64,000 bases of DNA, from positions 744,001-808,000 of the forward strand of contig NZ_FSRC01000001.1 of assembly GCF_900129785.1 (NCBI RefSeq), in the 5' to 3' direction. The notes under the pieces are model-generated. The model was not told where the DNA came from, did not search any database, and was given only the letters and a program-made list of their open reading frames with translations. A program made the translations under genes and the position numbers. The stretch comes from Algoriphagus halophilus (lineage in GTDB: Bacteria; Bacteroidota; Bacteroidia; Cytophagales; Cyclobacteriaceae). This document shows, one piece after another, positions 62,055-64,000 of this stretch (positions within the stretch are counted from its first letter, which is position 1; the number at the start of each line of letters is the position of its first letter).

Positions 62055-63296
62055 TTAGGATATGGTTTCCATTTCTATTCCCAAAATCTCACAATGCTTC
62101 CAAAAGCTTGGATAAGACTTGTTTACCACTGCAGGATCTTCAATCAAAACGTTGGTTTTGGTCAATAACGGCATAAATGCCATTCCCATTCGATGGTCAT
62201 CGTAGGTGTGTATTTCAACTAGGGAAGGCATCGTAACGGAAGGGATCACCTGGTAAACTTCTGGTTCGATTTCCTTTAGGTCTGCATTGAATTTAGCCAA
62301 TTCTTGTTGAAGTGCGTAGATTCTATCTGTTTCCTTGATTTTCAGACTTTCCAGTCCTGTAAAGACCGCATTTTGACCAAGAATCGCGCAGGTCACTGCC
62401 ACTGTTTGAGCGAGATCCGGGCAATGAGTGAAATCCCATTTTTCTAATCCTTTTACGGGCTGTTTTTGTAATAAAACCCCTCCCTCTTTAAAAGTGCTTT
62501 TGATCCCAAGATGATCCATGATTTCCACGATTTTGGAATCTCCCTGAAGACTGTTTTCTTTTAATCCTTCCAAGAATAAAGCCCCTGAATCTGCGCAGGC
62601 AAGCAAACTGAACCAATAGCTGGCTCCTGACCAATCGCTTTCCACGGCAAATGCAGTAGCTTGGTAAGACTGATGTGCAACAGATATTTTATTGTCTTTC
62701 CATTGGTAGTTAATGCCAAACTGAGCCATTAATTCCAAGGTCATTTCTATGTAAGTTCTAGACCCTACTTTGCCTTCCAGTTCAATCTCAAGCCCTTGCG
62801 GTAGAATCGGAGCGATCATCAACATCGCCGAAATATATTGTGAGGATACATCTCCCCTGATTTTTACCTTGTCGGCAGTTTGAGCAGATAGCCCATGAAT
62901 TGCCAAAGGTGGATAACCTTCTACTCCTAAATAGTGAATTTCAGCACCAATACTTCTTAATGCATCCACCAAAATCCCAATCGGTCTTTCGCACATTCTG
63001 GGAGTGCCCGTCATGACTTTGTTTTGGTTCGTCACGGTAGCATAGGCTGTTAAAAATCGCATGGTGGTACCCGCATCCAATACATCATACACCGGAGGGT
63101 TTTTGCGAAGTAAGCGGATCATAGTTTGCGTGTCTCTGGCCTCCGCTAGGTTAGTGATTTTATTGGTTCCTTCAGTCAACGCGTCGATGACCAATACTCG
63201 ATTGGATTCACTTTTGGAAGAGGGAAGAGGAATCGTCGTGGAAGAAAATTCACTTTTTTGGTTTAACTGCAAAACAGTTTTTATATCGGTACTCAC
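62055..63296 (-). CDS. aroA: 3-phosphoshikimate 1-carboxyvinyltransferase (EPSP synthase) AroA
   Basis: A 413-residue enzyme joining shikimate-3-phosphate and phosphoenolpyruvate. Landmarks are PLPSSKSESNRVLVIDAL near 25, DAGTTMRFL near 75, GTPRMCERPIGILVDAL near 100 (a divergent form of the NGxxRMRxRPI motif), GDVSSQYISAMLMIAPIL near 150, KETDRI near 320 and YDDHRMGMAF near 368. The start is GTG at 63296, placing the first strand correctly, and lies 11 bases after the aroB stop. The variant motif near 100 and slightly short length fit the Bacteroidota branch. It is cytoplasmic and essential for chorismate. Confidence 0.94.
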   Translation of the reverse strand: MSTDIKTVLQLNQKSEFSSTTIPLPSSKSESNRVLVIDALTEGTNKITNLAEARDTQTMIRLLRKNPPVYDVLDAGTTMRFLTAYATVTNQNKVMTGTPRMCERPIGILVDALRSIGAEIHYLGVEGYPPLAIHGLSAQTADKVKIRGDVSSQYISAMLMIAPILPQGLEIELEGKVGSRTYIEMTLELMAQFGINYQWKDNKISVAHQSYQATAFAVESDWSGASYWFSLLACADSGALFLEGLKENSLQGDSKIVEIMDHLGIKSTFKEGGVLLQKQPVKGLEKWDFTHCPDLAQTVAVTCAILGQNAVFTGLESLKIKETDRIYALQQELAKFNADLKEIEPEVYQVIPSVTMPSLVEIHTYDDHRMGMAFMPLLTKTNVLIEDPAVVNKSYPSFWKHCEILGIEMETIS

Positions 63297-63307
63297 GGAA
63301 ATAGGAT

Positions 63308-64000
63308 TTAAGAGAGTTCTAAGTTTTTATAGTAAAGGATTGCCTCTTCGATTTCATCCCTGGTTACCGGGATGTTGAAGGTGCATGTTCCTATTTTTTC
63401 CAATAAGGAGAACATCAGCACAGACCCTTCATTTTTTTTGTCTTGAAGGCAAAGGTTCAGGATCGGTGTCAAATCTGAATCCTCAAAAGAGAACTTTCCA
63501 TAAATACGTAGGAAAGTGTGGTTAATAGTATCTAGCTCTTCTGGGCTCAGGTTTAATTTTTTCAAAGAAAGATAACCTTCACAAATCATCCCGATTGCGA
63601 TGGCTTCTCCATGTAACAAGTGCTTCTCAGTATCTAAAAAATGAGATTCAAAAGCATGACCTATGGTATGGCCATAATTCAATATTTTTCGGAGGCCAGC
63701 TTCTTTTGGGTCTGCCAAAACCACTTGTTTTTTGATGCCTACGGAATGTTGGATCAACTCTTTCCAATCTTGGTTTTTCCAATCATTTACGTTAAGCTGC
63801 TCAAAATAGGCCTTGTCCTGAATCAGTCCATGCTTTATGATTTCGGCATATCCCGAACGAAGTTCTTCCTCTGGTAATGTCTCCAGAAACTCAGGGGAAA
63901 TCATGACTGTTTCAGGTTCATTGAAGGTTCCTAAATGGTTTTTTAGGCCTTCAAAGTCTACTCCCAATTTTCCTCCTACACTGGCATCAACCTGAGATAG
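63308..64000 (-). CDS. aroB: 3-dehydroquinate synthase AroB (N-terminus outside window)
   Basis: The frame is open to the right edge of the window, so the gene is partial at its 5' end. The visible C-terminal 230 residues start within the conserved VDASVGGKLGVDF, and continue with ELRSGYAEIIKHGLI, LNYGHTIGHAFE (zinc ligands, two His), HGEAIAIGM (third ligand) and a helical end. The enzyme converts DAHP to 3-dehydroquinate using NAD+ and zinc. It precedes aroA by 11 bases in the minus-strand aromatic operon. Confidence 0.94.
   Translation of the reverse strand, partial: LSQVDASVGGKLGVDFEGLKNHLGTFNEPETVMISPEFLETLPEEELRSGYAEIIKHGLIQDKAYFEQLNVNDWKNQDWKELIQHSVGIKKQVVLADPKEAGLRKILNYGHTIGHAFESHFLDTEKHLLHGEAIAIGMICEGYLSLKKLNLSPEELDTINHTFLRIYGKFSFEDSDLTPILNLCLQDKKNEGSVLMFSLLEKIGTCTFNIPVTRDEIEEAILYYKNLELS

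Noticed and set aside
1..64000. CRISPR arrays, tRNA or rRNA genes, insertion sequences
   Set aside because: No regularly spaced repeats, no cloverleaf-like sequences and no transposase-like frames were seen while reading the spacers. A dedicated tRNA search was not possible.

Overview
The window looks like a chromosomal segment from a member of the Bacteroidota, most likely Cytophagales/Cyclobacteriaceae (Algoriphagus-like). This is inferred from the absence of Shine-Dalgarno sites, the many short lipoprotein and Tat signals, families typical of that group (GH109, DUF1080, DUF2264, DUF547, the AroB-AroA-PheA-aminotransferase-TyrA cluster), and promoter boxes of the TAnnTTTG type. I see no rRNA, tRNA, CRISPR array, integrase or insertion sequence. 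Genes are dense and many convergent pairs share a hairpin terminator.

Layout. 1-4.4 kb, minus strand: a WG-repeat protein cut by the window edge, glutamyl-tRNA reductase (hemA) and a lipoprotein amidohydrolase. 4.4-18.2 kb, plus strand: a small HsdR-N-like nuclease-fold protein, a Crp/Fnr regulator, then a long tightly packed gene train of rhodanese, DUF547 lipoprotein, FAD oxidoreductase, NapH-like membrane Fe-S protein, a processive-type glycosyltransferase, a polyprenyl-phosphate-hexose-synthase-like glycosyltransferase, a lipoprotein, a GT-C-like membrane glycosyltransferase, two tandem related small lipoproteins, a hydrolase-OsmC fusion and a GH113-like glycosidase. 18.4-23.7 kb: a two-gene candidate immune/conflict operon (TIR/DUF4062-like protein plus a STAND NTPase with one membrane span and a pYEATS-like tail), facing a secreted protein of unknown function. 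24-31.8 kb: DUF2892, GH109, a sugar-related minus-strand operon, an AsmA-like protein, PRC-barrel and PaiB. 31.9-38.4 kb: PIF1-type helicase with a C-terminal HTH, carboxylesterase, a Nudix-type regulator with a palindromic operator candidate, and an M20 peptidase.

38.6-50.1 kb is the most accessory-looking part: an ECF sigma factor paired with a TPR Ser/Thr kinase, a lipoprotein of the cholesterol-dependent cytolysin superfamily, a methyltransferase carrying an export signal, a Tat/DsrE pair, an NYN-LOTUS plus TIR operon, a B12-type radical SAM protein with a CX4CX2C cluster motif, and a free-standing Pycsar-type membrane effector. 50.2-59 kb: dienelactone hydrolase, two unknown envelope proteins, polysaccharide deacetylase, O-methyltransferase, an APH-aminotransferase fusion, a SIMPL protein and a Kelch protein. 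59.1-64 kb, minus strand: the chorismate/prephenate operon aroB-aroA-pheA-aminotransferase-tyrA, with aroB running off the right edge.

The strongest candidates for something new are the STAND/pYEATS operon (18.4-22.1 kb), the NYN-LOTUS/TIR operon (45.5-47.1 kb), the lone Pycsar effector (49.5 kb) and the cytolysin-like lipoprotein (41.7-43.2 kb). All domain calls were made by eye from translated sequence, without database searches.
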